Source: Caulobacteraceae bacterium (GTDB taxonomy: Bacteria > Pseudomonadota > Alphaproteobacteria > Caulobacterales > Aquidulcibacteraceae). From it: a DNA stretch of 64,000 nucleotides. Positions 34,386 to 43,746 of the stretch are shown here, piece by piece. The stretch is taken from contig JADJCG010000003.1 of the NCBI GenBank assembly GCA_016703335.1, positions 1 through 64,000 of the forward strand, written 5' to 3'. Position 1 is the stretch's first letter. Every line of letters starts with the position of its first letter. A program made the translations under genes and the position numbers. The notes beneath the pieces are model-generated. The model was not told the DNA's origin. It was given only the letters and a program-made list of their open reading frames with translations, and did not search any database.

Positions 34386-35171
34386 ATGCGTATTCTTTGC
34401 ACGAACGATGACGGCATTCACGCGACCGGGCTCGCTGTTCTGGAGAAGATCGCGCGCACGTTCAGCGACGATGTCTGGGTGATTGCGCCGGAGAGCGAGC
34501 AATCGGGCGCGTCGCGCGCGCTGACGCTGACGGCGCCGATCCGGGTGCGGAAGGCGGATGAAAAGCGTTTCGCGGTATCGGGCACGCCAACGGATTGTGT
34601 GCTGCTTGGTGTTGAGCATTTGATCGAGGGCGGCGCGCCGGATTTGGTTTTGTCTGGCGTCAATCGCGGACAGAACATGGCTGAGGACGTGACGTTCTCC
34701 GGCACGATCGCTGGCGCGATGCAAGGGATGCAGCTTGGTATTCCGGCGATTGCGCTTAGCCAAGCGCGCGGCTTTCGCGGCGAAGAGGCGAAGATCCCGT
34801 GGGAGACGGCGGAGGCGTTCGGGCCGGGTGTTGTCGGACAATTGCTGAAGCACGGCTGGCCGAAGGACGTACTGATGAACGTCAATTTTCCGGACGTGCT
34901 GCCTGAAGACGTCAAAGAAGTCGAAGTCACGAGCCAAGGGCGGCGGGATCATCACATCGTCTATGCGGATAAGCGTACCGACCCGCGGGGTGGTACGTAT
35001 TATTGGCTGGGGTTTCGCGGAAAGCTGTCGAACCCGCCGCAAGGCACCGACATTCGCGCGGTCTATGACGGGCGCATTTCAGTAACGCCGCTACACGTTG
35101 ATCTCACGCACGGTGAAACGGTTCACAAGCTCAAGGGCGTGCTTGGCGGCGCGCCGCCGAAGGCTGGGTGA
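34386..35171 (+). CDS. surE: 5'-nucleotidase SurE
   Basis: 261 residues. SurE is a metal-dependent nucleoside-monophosphate phosphatase. The N-terminal ILCTNDDGIHATGL carries the metal-binding Asp pair, WVIAPESEQSGASRALTL carries the catalytic Ser region, and LVLSGVNRGQNMAEDVTFSG holds the metal-binding Asn. It is directly followed by pcm, the conserved surE-pcm pair of proteobacteria. Confidence 0.97.
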   Translation: MRILCTNDDGIHATGLAVLEKIARTFSDDVWVIAPESEQSGASRALTLTAPIRVRKADEKRFAVSGTPTDCVLLGVEHLIEGGAPDLVLSGVNRGQNMAEDVTFSGTIAGAMQGMQLGIPAIALSQARGFRGEEAKIPWETAEAFGPGVVGQLLKHGWPKDVLMNVNFPDVLPEDVKEVEVTSQGRRDHHIVYADKRTDPRGGTYYWLGFRGKLSNPPQGTDIRAVYDGRISVTPLHVDLTHGETVHKLKGVLGGAPPKAG

Positions 35172-35174
35172 CGC

Positions 35175-35810
35175 GTGGAGGCAGCGCGGCTCATGCGGTT
35201 CGTGTTGGAGATGCGCCAAGCTGGCGTGACCGACGCGCGTGCGCTGTCAGCGCTCGAACGCACGCCGCGCACGCACTACGCGCCGGAGCATCTCGAAGGC
35301 TTGGCGCTTGATGATGTCGGCCTACCACTGGCGCACGCGCAGACGATGACCAAACCGTCGATGATTGGGCGCATGGTCTCGGCGCTGGAGCCGCAAGCGG
35401 GCGATGTGGTGCTTGAGATTGGCACTGGCTCCGGCTTTCAGGCGGCGGCGATTTCATCGGTGGCGAACAAGGTCATCACCGTTGATCGCTGGAATGATCT
35501 GGTGATCGCGGCGCGCGGCCGGTTTGGGACGGCGCGCTTGATGCGCACATACGCGTTCACCGGCGATGGTTTTGACGGCTGGACCGATGAGGGGCCGTAT
35601 GACCGCATCATTATCAATGCGTCGCTGGGCGATTTCCCGTCGCCGCTGCTTGAGCAGCTGAAGCCGGGCGGCGTGATCGTTGCGCCGTTGGGCGATGCGC
35701 AGAGTCAGCGTTTGATCCGCTATCGCAATGGTGGCGAGCGCGAGGATTTGGGGCCGATGAAGATGGCGCCGCTGGAACGCGGACTGGGCGAAGCGCCGCC
35801 AGCCGCTTGA
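35175..35810 (+). CDS. pcm: Protein-L-isoaspartate O-methyltransferase
   Basis: 211 residues from GTG 35175, three bases after surE. It repairs isoaspartyl residues using SAM. Family landmarks: RTHYAPEHLEGLALDDVGLP, LAHAQTMTKPSMIGRMVSAL, the SAM motif VVLEIGTGSGFQAAAIS, and the late PLGDAQSQRLI strand. The catalytic surroundings (QTMTKPS) correspond to the usual QTIS motif with changes. It forms a unit with surE and the DipM-like gene. Confidence 0.94.
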   Translation: MEAARLMRFVLEMRQAGVTDARALSALERTPRTHYAPEHLEGLALDDVGLPLAHAQTMTKPSMIGRMVSALEPQAGDVVLEIGTGSGFQAAAISSVANKVITVDRWNDLVIAARGRFGTARLMRTYAFTGDGFDGWTDEGPYDRIIINASLGDFPSPLLEQLKPGGVIVAPLGDAQSQRLIRYRNGGEREDLGPMKMAPLERGLGEAPPAA

Positions 35811-35842
35811 GCCGCGCGCTGATTCTAACGGAAACTCACGAG

Positions 35843-36894
35843 ATGACGCGCGTTGCGCTTTTGCTTGCGCTGCTGACTGGGGCCTGCGCCTCGTCAGGCC
35901 CAGCGCCGATCTCGTATGGCGATAGCGTTGGTGCGCGTGCCGAGCAGGGCGCAGCGCCGCAACGTGTTGAGCGGCGCGGACGTGCGCCGATCGAACAGCG
36001 CGGTGGACAGCGCGAGCAACCACAGGCGGAAGCGCCAGCGCCGATCGAACAGCGCGCGCCGGCGGTGCAAGAGCAACCGAACTGGGCTGATGGTGAAGGC
36101 ACGCCGCTTTCGGCTTACGCGCTGCAGCCGGAGCAGACGTTTGATCCAGCAAACTTGCCGCGCACGCATCGGGTGAGCGGTGATGAATCTCTATGACATC
36201 GCCACGCGCTATCAGCTGCCGCTGCGGGCGCTGATTGATCAGAACCAGCTGGAGCCGCCGTATGCTTTGGGAGACGGGCGGGTGCTTGATCTGCCGCCGC
36301 CGCGTTTTCACGTTGTGCGGCGCGGCGAAAGCCTCACTGACATCGCGCAGCGCTACAATGTCGATCTGCGTTCGCTGGCGCTGCTGAACCGCAGGAATGC
36401 GGACGATCGTGTTCGTACAGGCGACCGCATTTATTTGCCGGCGTTGGCGCGGGAGTGCCGGCGCCGGAACCGCGCCCGCGGCCCGCTGCAGCGGCGCCCG
36501 CTGCCGCAAGGCTGCGGGTCGGTTTGCCTGGCCGTTGCGCGGCGACGTGGTGGCGCGGTTTGGCGCGCAGGCGGGCGGCACGCGGCTTGACGGGATCGAG
36601 ATCGCGGGGCGGGAAGGCGATCGGGTGTCGGCTGCCGCCGATGGCGACGTGATCTATGCCGGCGCCGATATCGAAGGTTTGGGAACGCTGATCCTCATTC
36701 GCCATGCCGATAATTACGTGACCGCTTACGGCTACAATCGCCGGGCTTTGGTGCGCGAAGGCCAGCGCGTGCGCGCCGGAGAGGCGATTGGCGAGGTTGG
36801 CGCGCGCCCGGATGGGCATGCGCGGCTGCTGTTTCAGGTGCGCCGGGGCAACGAAGCGCTAGATCCGGCGCCGATGATGAGCGCTCAACGCTAA
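35843..36894 (+). CDS. dipM: LysM-LytM cell-envelope factor, DipM/NlpD-like, frameshifted
   Basis: Begins with a lipoprotein-type signal (VALLLALLTGACASS, lipobox LTGAC) and a Gln/Arg/Pro-rich linker. Two LysM motifs follow (HRVSGDESLYDIATRYQLPL across a frame change near 36190, and HVVRRGESLTDIAQRYNVDL), then a LytM/M23 domain (FAWPLRGDVVARFGAQAGG to ARLLFQVRRGNEALDP). A second frame change lies near 36450-36530. The zinc-binding His residues of active M23 enzymes are missing (RLDGIEIA instead of HxGIDI; YGYN instead of YxHN). That fits DipM, a non-catalytic activator of amidases in Caulobacter division. The position after surE-pcm and before yajC-secDF matches dipM synteny. Caulobacter DipM has four LysM motifs; I see two. 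Confidence 0.78.
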
Positions 36895-36939
36895 CCCTGC
36901 GGCGAAACGGCGCGTCGTGGCGCCTACGCCTGATTGAAA

Positions 36940-36985
36940 AGGCGCCGCCTCCCGATATAGTCCCGGCCGACCTCGGGGGCGGCGC
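36940..36985. repeat. Large inverted repeat between the DipM-like gene and yajC
   Basis: GGCGCCGCCTCCCGA (36940-36954) pairs with TCGGGGGCGGCGCC (36972-36985) over 14 bases with one bulge and a 17-base loop. There is no T run, so it is not a classic terminator. It may stabilise or process the transcript, or end it weakly before yajC. Confidence 0.6.
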
Positions 36986-37040
36986 CCCGCATCTCTATAC
37001 AATCGTCCGAGCGGCTGCTGGCCGCTCCTAGCGAGGATCA

Positions 37041-37392
37041 ATGTTCATCTCTTCCGCATTCGCGCAAACAGCCGCCGGAGCAGATCCGACCAAGGCCTGA
37101 TCGGCAGCTGTCGTTCCACTGGTTCTGATCGTGGTGGTGTTCTATTTCCTGCTGATCCGTCCCCAGCAACAAGCGCGCAAGCAGCTCATGGACATGATTG
37201 CGGCAATCTGAAGAAGAACGACATCGTCGTCACATCGGGCGGCATGATCGGCAAAGTGAAATCGGTCGCTGACGATGAGCTGCGCGTTGAACTCGCGCCG
37301 AACGTCGATGTGCGCGTCGTGCGCGGCACGATCGCCGAAGTGCGCGCCAAGACCGATCCCGCGCCGGCGAACGATCAAACCAGCCGGAATAA
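37041..37392 (+). CDS. yajC: Preprotein translocase subunit YajC, frameshifted
   Basis: Starts MFISSAFAQTAAGADPTKA, then continues after one frame change (near 37098) as VVPLVLIVVVFYFLLIRPQQ then QARKQLMDMIA. A second change (near 37205) leads into LKKNDIVVTSGGMIGKVKSV and VELAPNVDVRVVRGTIAEV. Together this is a complete, typical YajC: one membrane segment and a cytoplasmic domain. YajC associates with SecDF. The end at TAA 37390-37392 is estimated because the final frame is uncertain; the secD ATG is at 37398. Confidence 0.85.
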
Positions 37393-37397
37393 GCAAC

Positions 37398-38985
37398 ATG
37401 CTGAAAGTCGCGCGCTGGCGCATCATCCTGGTCGCCATGGTGACCGTGTTGGGCATTGCGTTCTGCATTGCCCAATTTCTTCCCCGCAGCGTGCGCGACA
37501 GCATGCCAATGGCTCCCGCGACAAGCGATCAATCTCGGTCTCGACCTGCAAGGCGGCTCGCAGCTCCTGCTGGAGATCGATCGCACGGCGCTGCAGCGCC
37601 AGCAGCTGGACAATGTCGCCGACCAGATGGCGACGGCGTTGCGCGACGCAGAACCGGCGATCCGCTTTACGGGGCGCGGGGTTGTTGGCGACGCGCGCAT
37701 GCGTTTGGTGCAACGCGGAACATATGGAACCCGCGCGCGGCGTGCTGCGCCCGCTTGGGACTTCGACCACGACGGCACCGAAATCACGACTTTCACCGAG
37801 GGCGAAGACGGCCTGATCGAAGCGCGCATGACTGACGCGTCACTTGCGCGAGCTGAGCCGCCAGGCGGCGCAACAATCAATCGAAGTCATCCGCCGCCGC
37901 ATCGACCCGACCGGCACGAATGAAAATCAACCGGTGCGCCAAGGCGATAATCGCATCGTCGTGCAGGCGCCAGGCGTCAGGGATCCTGAGAGCTGAAGCA
38001 GCGGATCGGCCAGACGGCATTGATGACCTTCCATATGGTGCGCGAGCTCAGCCCGGAAGAATGGAAGCGGTGCGTTGCCCGCCGGGACGATGCTGGTGCA
38101 GCCCTATCCGGGCAGCGGTGGCCGGCCCAGAAGTTGTCGAACGGCGCGCGCGCTTCACGGGCGAGCGGCTCATTCGCGCGAATGCGTCCACCGACAGCCA
38201 GACCGGCGAGTTCGTGCTGCGCTTGCGCTCGATGGCCAAGGCACCAGCCTGTTCTGCCAGATCACGCGCGAGAACACCGGCAAGCGCTTTGCGATTCTGC
38301 TCGACAACCAGGTTCTGACCGCGCCGAAGATCAACGAGCCGATCTGCGGTGGTCCTGGCCAGATCAGCGGCAGCTTTACGGCGCAGCCGGCCAATGAACT
38401 CGCCGTGATGCTACGGGCGGGCGCGCTGCCGGCGCCGCTGACGGTGATCGATGAACGCACCGTCGACGCCGAACTTGGGCCAGGACGCGATCAATGCCGG
38501 CACGCAAGCGACGCTTCATCGGCATCGGCGTCGTCGCGTTCATGGTGCTTGCTTACGGCCTGTTCGGCGTGCTCGCCTGCTTGGCGCTGGTCGATCAACA
38601 TCGCCTTGATCGGGGCGCATGTCGCTCACCGGCGCGGCGTTGACTTTGCCAGGTATCGCGGGCCTCATCCTCACCATGGCCATGGCGGTCGACGCCAACG
38701 TCCTGATCTACGAGCGGATGCGCGAAGAGCAGGCGAACGGGCGAGGGCCGGCGCTGGCGATCGATGCGGGCTTTGCGCGCGCATTGGTGACCATCATCGA
38801 CTCGCACGTCACGCAGATCGGGGTCGCGCTTATCCTGTTCTGGTTCGGTCACGGGCCGGTTCGCGGCTTTGCCTGGACGCTTTCAATCGGCGTCGTCACG
38901 TCGGTGATTCAGCGCAACGCTCGTCACTCAATTCTTTATCGCGATTTGGTTCCGCCTCGTGCGGCCCAAAAAGCTGCCGATTTGA
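37398..38985 (+). CDS. secD: Protein translocase subunit SecD, heavily frameshifted
   Basis: SecD uses proton motive force to help pull exported proteins through SecYEG. Recognisable pieces in order: MLKVARWRIILVAMVTVLGI (membrane segment 1), INLGLDLQGGSQLLLEIDRT, IRFTGRGVVG, a P1-domain part with VIRRRIDPTGTNENQPVRQG, ITRENTGKRFAILLDNQVLT, APKINEPICGG, then the membrane domain MSLTGAALTLPGIAGLILTM with AVDANVLIYERMREE and a C-terminus FFIAIWFRLVRPKKLPI. At least seven reading-frame changes occur, each explained by one base. Total length (about 529 codons) is normal. secF starts 15 bases later. Confidence 0.9.
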
Positions 38986-39000
38986 CGGAGACCTGACTCA

Positions 39001-40031
39001 ATGGCTTGGCGGCCCCTCAAACGGTTCATCCCCAAGAAGACGAACTTCACCTTTGTGAGTTTCGCGTGCTTTGCTTCGTTCGTGTCCATCGCGCTCGTGC
39101 TGGCGTCGTTCGGCTCGATGATCTCCGCTGGCTATCGCCAGAGTCCGGTCACGCTTTATGAACAAGCGACAGGTGCGCCGCTCGAACGCGTGGGCGCTGT
39201 CCTGAACCAAGGGTTTAATCTCGGCATCGACTTTACGCGGCGGCACTCGATCTGGAAATCCATGCGCCGGACCCGATCGATATCGAGCATCTGCGTGACG
39301 CGCTGCATCCGCTCGATACGCGCGAGATTCAGGTGCAGGGCTTCCAGGATCCGCATAACGCGATGGTGCGCCTTCGCCGCATGAATATCGAGAAGGCGAC
39401 GTCATCGATACGGTCGAGCGCGCGCGCCATTTGGGCGCTGTGCCGGGGGGCGCGCCATCCGAAGCGGTTGGCCCGAAAGTCTCGGGCGAGCTCTTCATCT
39501 GCGCTCATCTCGCTCGGCCTCGCGATGATTCTCGTCATGGGGTACATTTGGCTGCGTTTTGACTTTCAGTTCGGCGTCGGCGCGATCCTTTCGCTCTTCC
39601 ACGACGCGATCCTAACGCTCGGCGTCTTTTCGTTCTTCCGGATCGAGTTCACGCTGCCGGTTATCGCCGCGCTGCTGACAGTCATCGGTTACTCGATGAA
39701 CGACACGGTCGTGGTGTTCGACCGGATGCGCGAAAATTTCCGCAAGTACAAAACCATGCCGCCGCCGGAGGTCATCGATCTTTCCATCAACGAAACGCTC
39801 TCGCGTACGCTGATGACGATCGGCACCGTGCTCATCGCTTCAGCCGCTCTTTATATTTGGGGCGGCGAAACGATGCGAGCATTCGCAATTTGCATGTTGT
39901 TCGGAACCGTGGTCGCCACGTATTCATCGATCTACATCGCGGCGCCTGCACTGCCGTTGGTGGGTGAACGTCCGGGCCGGCCGACAAAGCCTAAGTCCGG
40001 TTTGATGGCGCGGGGCAGCGCCTCGGAATAG
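39001..40031 (+). CDS. secF: Protein translocase subunit SecF, frameshifted
   Basis: Partner of SecD. Pieces: FIPKKTNFTFVSFACFASF (membrane segment 1), GFNLGIDF, a periplasmic part with IHAPDPIDIEHLRDALHPLD, then a continuous membrane domain including LISLGLAMILVMGYIWLRFD, VIAALLTVIGYSMNDTVVVF with DRMRENFRKYK, and ETLSRTLMTIGTVLIASAAL. Frame changes lie near 39237, 39400 and 39480. The membrane part is intact to TAG 40031. GGAG precedes the ATG. Confidence 0.92.
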
Positions 40032-40041
40032 GGGAGGGCAA

Positions 40042-40659
40042 ATGGCCTGGTTTCTGAGCAATCTTCGTTACGTCGCGTGGACCGGGTTAGTCGTAGCGGC
40101 GCTGCTGCTGGTTTATTTCGCGATGGGCGTGGCGGGCTACGCGTTCAGCGATAGCGCGTTCTGGGAAGCGGCGCTGCGCTGGGGCCACGTGCTGGTCGGC
40201 ATCATGTGGATCGGCCACCTCTATTATTTCAACTTCACGCAGATCCCGAACATGCCGAAGATTCCCGATGAGCAGAAACCGGCGGTCACCAAGGTGATCG
40301 CGCCGGCGGCGCTCTACTGGTTTCGCTGGGGTGCGATGGCGACGCTGGTGACTGGCGTTCTGCTCGCGTGGAACCAGGGCTATTTGCTCGAGGCCTTCTC
40401 GCTCGGCCTGCTCGATGGCGTGCCGAAGCATACGCTGATCGGCATCGGCATGTGGCTGGCCACGATCATGTGGTTCAACGTCTGGTTCATCATCTGGCCG
40501 AACCAGCAGAAGGCGCTGAACATCGACAACAAGTATCCCGATCTCGAAGCGCCGGCGAAAGCCGCGGCGGGCAAGACGGCGATGCTGTTCTCGCGGACCA
40601 ACACGTTCCTCTCGGTGCCGATGCTGGTGGCGATGACGGGCGCGAGCACGCTGTTCTAG
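40042..40659 (+). CDS. PuuD-like urate hydroxylase membrane domain protein
   Basis: 205 residues with five to six membrane segments (LVVAALLLVYFAMGVAGYAF, GHVLVGIMWIGHLYYFNFTQ, MATLVTGVLLAWNQG, TLIGIGMWLATIMWFNVWFI). It matches the membrane part of urate hydroxylase PuuD, including the conserved His residues in WGHVLVGIMWIGHLYYFNFTQ. Full PuuD has a C-terminal cytochrome c domain with CxxCH; this protein ends without it. No purine-degradation genes are nearby, so enzymatic activity on urate is doubtful. A terminator follows. Confidence 0.72.
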   Translation: MAWFLSNLRYVAWTGLVVAALLLVYFAMGVAGYAFSDSAFWEAALRWGHVLVGIMWIGHLYYFNFTQIPNMPKIPDEQKPAVTKVIAPAALYWFRWGAMATLVTGVLLAWNQGYLLEAFSLGLLDGVPKHTLIGIGMWLATIMWFNVWFIIWPNQQKALNIDNKYPDLEAPAKAAAGKTAMLFSRTNTFLSVPMLVAMTGASTLF

Positions 40660-40685
40660 GGATTAGGTTCTCGGACTAGAGATTT

Positions 40686-40715
40686 GGGCGCGGGCTTTTG
40701 GGCTCGCGCCCTTTT
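40686..40715 (+). terminator. Intrinsic terminator after the PuuD-like gene
   Basis: GGGCGCG (40686-40692) pairs with CGCGCCC (40705-40711), the stem extending inward with GC/GC around a TTTTG loop, followed by TTTT. It ends the yajC-secDF-PuuD-like transcript. Confidence 0.88.
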
Positions 40716-40752
40716 CTATTGCAAGCGGCTGATCGACGCCTAAGTCCGAGGC

Positions 40753-41499
40753 GTGGATGATCTCGACACCTTGGTGCGTCGCGTTGATGAGGACCGCTGG
40801 TTGGCGGCTCGCTTCGCGCCGCCGCTAGTGCGTGAGCGGCTGATTGCGATTTACGCGGTGAATTATGAGATCGCGCGCACGGCGGAGACTGTGCGTGAAG
40901 CAGGGCTGGGCGCCATCCGGCTCGAATGGTGGCGCGAGGCGTTGGAAGAAATTGCTGAAGGTAAGGCGCTGCGTGTTCAGCCGGCTCTGGAAGCGCTGAA
41001 GCGCGGGCTGCCAGATCGAAGCGCTGCGGCGCAGTTGCAGCAGATCGTTGCCGCGCGAGCGGTCGACTTCGATGCGCAGCCGTTTGCGGCTTGGGCGGAC
41101 GTTGACGACTATCTGGATGCGACGGCGGGTTTGGTAATGCGCGTCTGCATTGAGCAGGGCGACGCGCCGAAGCATGTGCCGGATGGGTTCGTGACAGCCG
41201 CAGGGCGTGCGTGGGGTTACACGGGGTTGCTGCGTGCAGCGGAGTATTGGCGAGCGCGCGGGCGATCGGCGCTGCCGAAGGATGGCGGTGATGTCGCTGA
41301 AATGCGTCAGCGCGCGAGCCGCGCGTATGATGAGGCCCGCGTTTTAGCGGCGGAGCTTCCGCATGAGGCATTCCCAGCGTTTGGCTATCTCGCGCTTGTG
41401 CCGGGCTATCTGAAAGCGATTGAGCAGCGGCGCGGCGAACGTCCGCTTTTCTTGCGTCAGTTTACACTCATTGCTGCATCGGCGACCGAGCGCGTTTAG
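40753..41499 (+). CDS. Squalene/phytoene synthase-like protein (NDUFAF6 type)
   Basis: 248 residues from GTG 40753. It belongs to the squalene/phytoene synthase fold: RLIAIYAVNYEIARTAETVR, IRLEWWREALEEI, DVDDYLDATAGLVMRV, AWGYTGLLRAAEYW. The short length and the lack of a clear pair of DxxxD motifs resemble the alphaproteobacterial relatives of NDUFAF6, a complex I assembly factor, rather than true carotenoid or hopanoid enzymes. That assignment is inference. The stop overlaps the convergent dsbA-like gene by four bases. Confidence 0.78.
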   Translation: MDDLDTLVRRVDEDRWLAARFAPPLVRERLIAIYAVNYEIARTAETVREAGLGAIRLEWWREALEEIAEGKALRVQPALEALKRGLPDRSAAAQLQQIVAARAVDFDAQPFAAWADVDDYLDATAGLVMRVCIEQGDAPKHVPDGFVTAAGRAWGYTGLLRAAEYWRARGRSALPKDGGDVAEMRQRASRAYDEARVLAAELPHEAFPAFGYLALVPGYLKAIEQRRGERPLFLRQFTLIAASATERV

Positions 41500-42214
41500 C
41501 GCTGTGCGGTGCGCCGTTCGCGGGCGGCTTCGCGGATGCGGGCTTCCAGACGCGGCTGATCGAAGCCAGGGATGAGTTCGCCGTTGATGACGAAACCTGG
41601 CGTGCCGGTGATGTTGTAGTCGATCGCGTGCGCGCGGTTTTGCTGCAGCGTTCCATGATCTGCGGATCATCCATGGCGCGGCGCATGCGCGTGACGTCGA
41701 CGCCGGCGCGGCGCGCGATGCTGTCGATGTCCGGCGAGGTGAGGTCGCGGTCGAGCGGGTGGCTCATTAGCCCTTGGTGGAATTGCAGGTAGCGGCCTTG
41801 CGGGCGCGCGGCCAGCGCTGCGCGCGCGGCCTCCATCGAAGCGTCGCTGAGGATCGGCAGTTCTTTGAACACAATGCGGATGTCGCGGCGCGTGCGGGCG
41901 ATATCGAGCACCCATTGCATGGCGTGGTGACAGTACGTGCAGCGATAATCGTAGAACTCGACGATGGTCACGGCGGCATCGGCCGGGCCGACGGCGAAGT
42001 CGCGCGGATCGCTTTTGATGGTCTGCCAGCGTTCAGCGGTGACGCGCTCGGCCAAAGCGTCGAGCGCTTCGCTCAGCACGTCGGGATTGCTGACCAGATA
42101 CTCGCGCACGATGGCGCGGATTTCGGCTTGCTCCTGGGCATTGAACGTCTGCGCGGACGCGAGCGGCGCGGCGAACAAGGCAAGGCAGACAAAGGCGAAA
42201 AGACGCGCGACCAC
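41496..42214 (-). CDS. DsbA-family thiol oxidoreductase, C-terminal frameshift
   Basis: Starts at GTG 42214 (GGAG before it; VVARLFAFVCLALFAAPLAS as signal peptide). An ATG at 42244 would lengthen the signal. The thioredoxin active site is CTYC in VEFYDYRCTYCHHAMQW, typical of Com1/DsbA-like periplasmic proteins. The frame breaks near 41645 (PQIMERC). In the next frame the sequence continues HAIDYNITGTPGFVINGELI with the cis-Pro loop GTPGF and ends at TAA 41496-41498. The rebuilt length is about 239 residues. Confidence 0.88.
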
Positions 42215-42270
42215 GGCAAGCTCCAGCTCAATCCGGGCTGACATGGCCGCTTTTGATCTAGCGGGCAAGT

Positions 42271-43659
42271 TCAGCCGCGACGGCCTGCAGTGCGTTGCAT
42301 GCGTTCACGCACCTCGTTGCCGGCGAAGTTCACGATGTCGTCGGCGCGGCGATAATCAGTCGTGTTGCGCGGCAGTGCGCGTCTCGCCCGTTCGGCGAAA
42401 CTGAGCGCGCTGGGATAATCGCCGACGGTGAAGCTGGCTTCGGCCGAGGCGAGTTGCGCCAAGCCTGGCTCGCCGCGCTCGAAGCGCGCCGAGGCCATCT
42501 CGCGCCAGGCAAAGCCGTTGTCGGGCTCTTTACGCACGGCTTCGTTCAAGAGACGGATCGCTTCTTCGGTGCCTTCGCGGCCGTTGGCGGCAACGAGCGC
42601 GCGCGCGAGGTTGACTTGCAACAGCGGCTGACCGGGTGCGTATTCGAGGGAGCGGCGGTGATACGGAATGGATTCCGCAGCGTGGCCGTTTTCGAACAGG
42701 ATCTGACCCATCAATTCCTGGAAGTAGGGATTACGCGGATCTTCGGCGATCAACGCGTCGAGTTCGGCGCGCGCTTCCGGCAGCTTGGCTTGCCGATAAT
42801 AGGCGATTGCGCGGGCGTAACGGGCTGGCGCGGAGGTATCACGGCGCGGGTAGCGCGCGAGACTTGGCCCTCTGAGCGAATGAAGCCGATGAGCTTGGCT
42901 TGCATGAACTGGAAGCGGCGAACGTTGTCGGGCGTATCCACGGCCTCGCGGTGTCGAGCCTGTTCGACGCGCCGGCGCAGCGCCTCGACGCGGTCGGACG
43001 AGAACGGGTGCGTCATCATCCATGGTGGCGCGCGGCGGGTCTGCCATTCGAACGGACGAATTTGGCTGTCGAAGAATGAGATGAGGCCGCGGCCTGATTG
43101 ACCGGACTGTTCGAGGAAGTAGCGCCGGCCTGGTCGGCGGCGCTTTCTTGGACTTGCGTGAAGCGCACGAAGTTCGCCATCGCAAAACCTTGCGAGCCGG
43201 CGATAAGGGCTGCGCCGGCATCCGGTGCGCCGGCGGCGATCGCGAGTACGCCAAGGCCGATCGAGATCAACATCGGGCCCACGGATTGGTTCATGGCTTC
43301 GCGCGAACGCGAAAGGTGGCCGCCAGCGATGTGGCCGGTCTCGTGTGCGAGCACGCCGATGACTTCGTTCGGCCGGTCCGCGCGCATGATGAGACCGGTA
43401 TTGATGAAGATGTTTTGGCCCTGTGCGACGAAGGCGTTCACGTTGTCTTCGTTGACGATGTAGATGCGCACGTCTTCACGGCGCAGACCCGCAGCGTCGA
43501 GCAACGGGTTCGTATATTGGCGCAGCGTATCTTCGATCTCGGCATCGCGGATGAGCGCTTGCGCCGATGCAGTTTGCGCCGCCATCATCGCGAACGCGCT
43601 GAAAGCGGCAACGGCGCAACGGCGCTCTGGCGAAGCGTAGTGATAAGAGACGCGGCCAT
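42271..43659 (-). CDS. M48 metalloprotease with TPR repeats (BepA-like), frameshifted
   Basis: From ATG 43659 (AAGGAG site) a signal sequence runs through one frame change (near 43605) into AMMAAQTASAQALIRDAEIE. The zinc motif is HETGH in VLAHETGHIAGGH and the third ligand is in QESAADQAGA. Further frame changes lie near 43120 and 42870. The C-terminal half is TPR: YARAIAYYRQAKLPEARAEL, ESIPYHRRSLEYAPGQPLLQ. This is the BepA/YfgC architecture, a periplasmic protease and chaperone for outer-membrane protein assembly. It ends at TGA 42271-42273. Confidence 0.88.
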
Positions 43660-43746
43660 GCCCGCTCCTTGATCGCGTTGCCCGCCCCCAGACCGGTTGA
43701 AACGCCGGTTTGGGGCGGGAACAAGGCCTTACGCCTTAGCAGTTCG

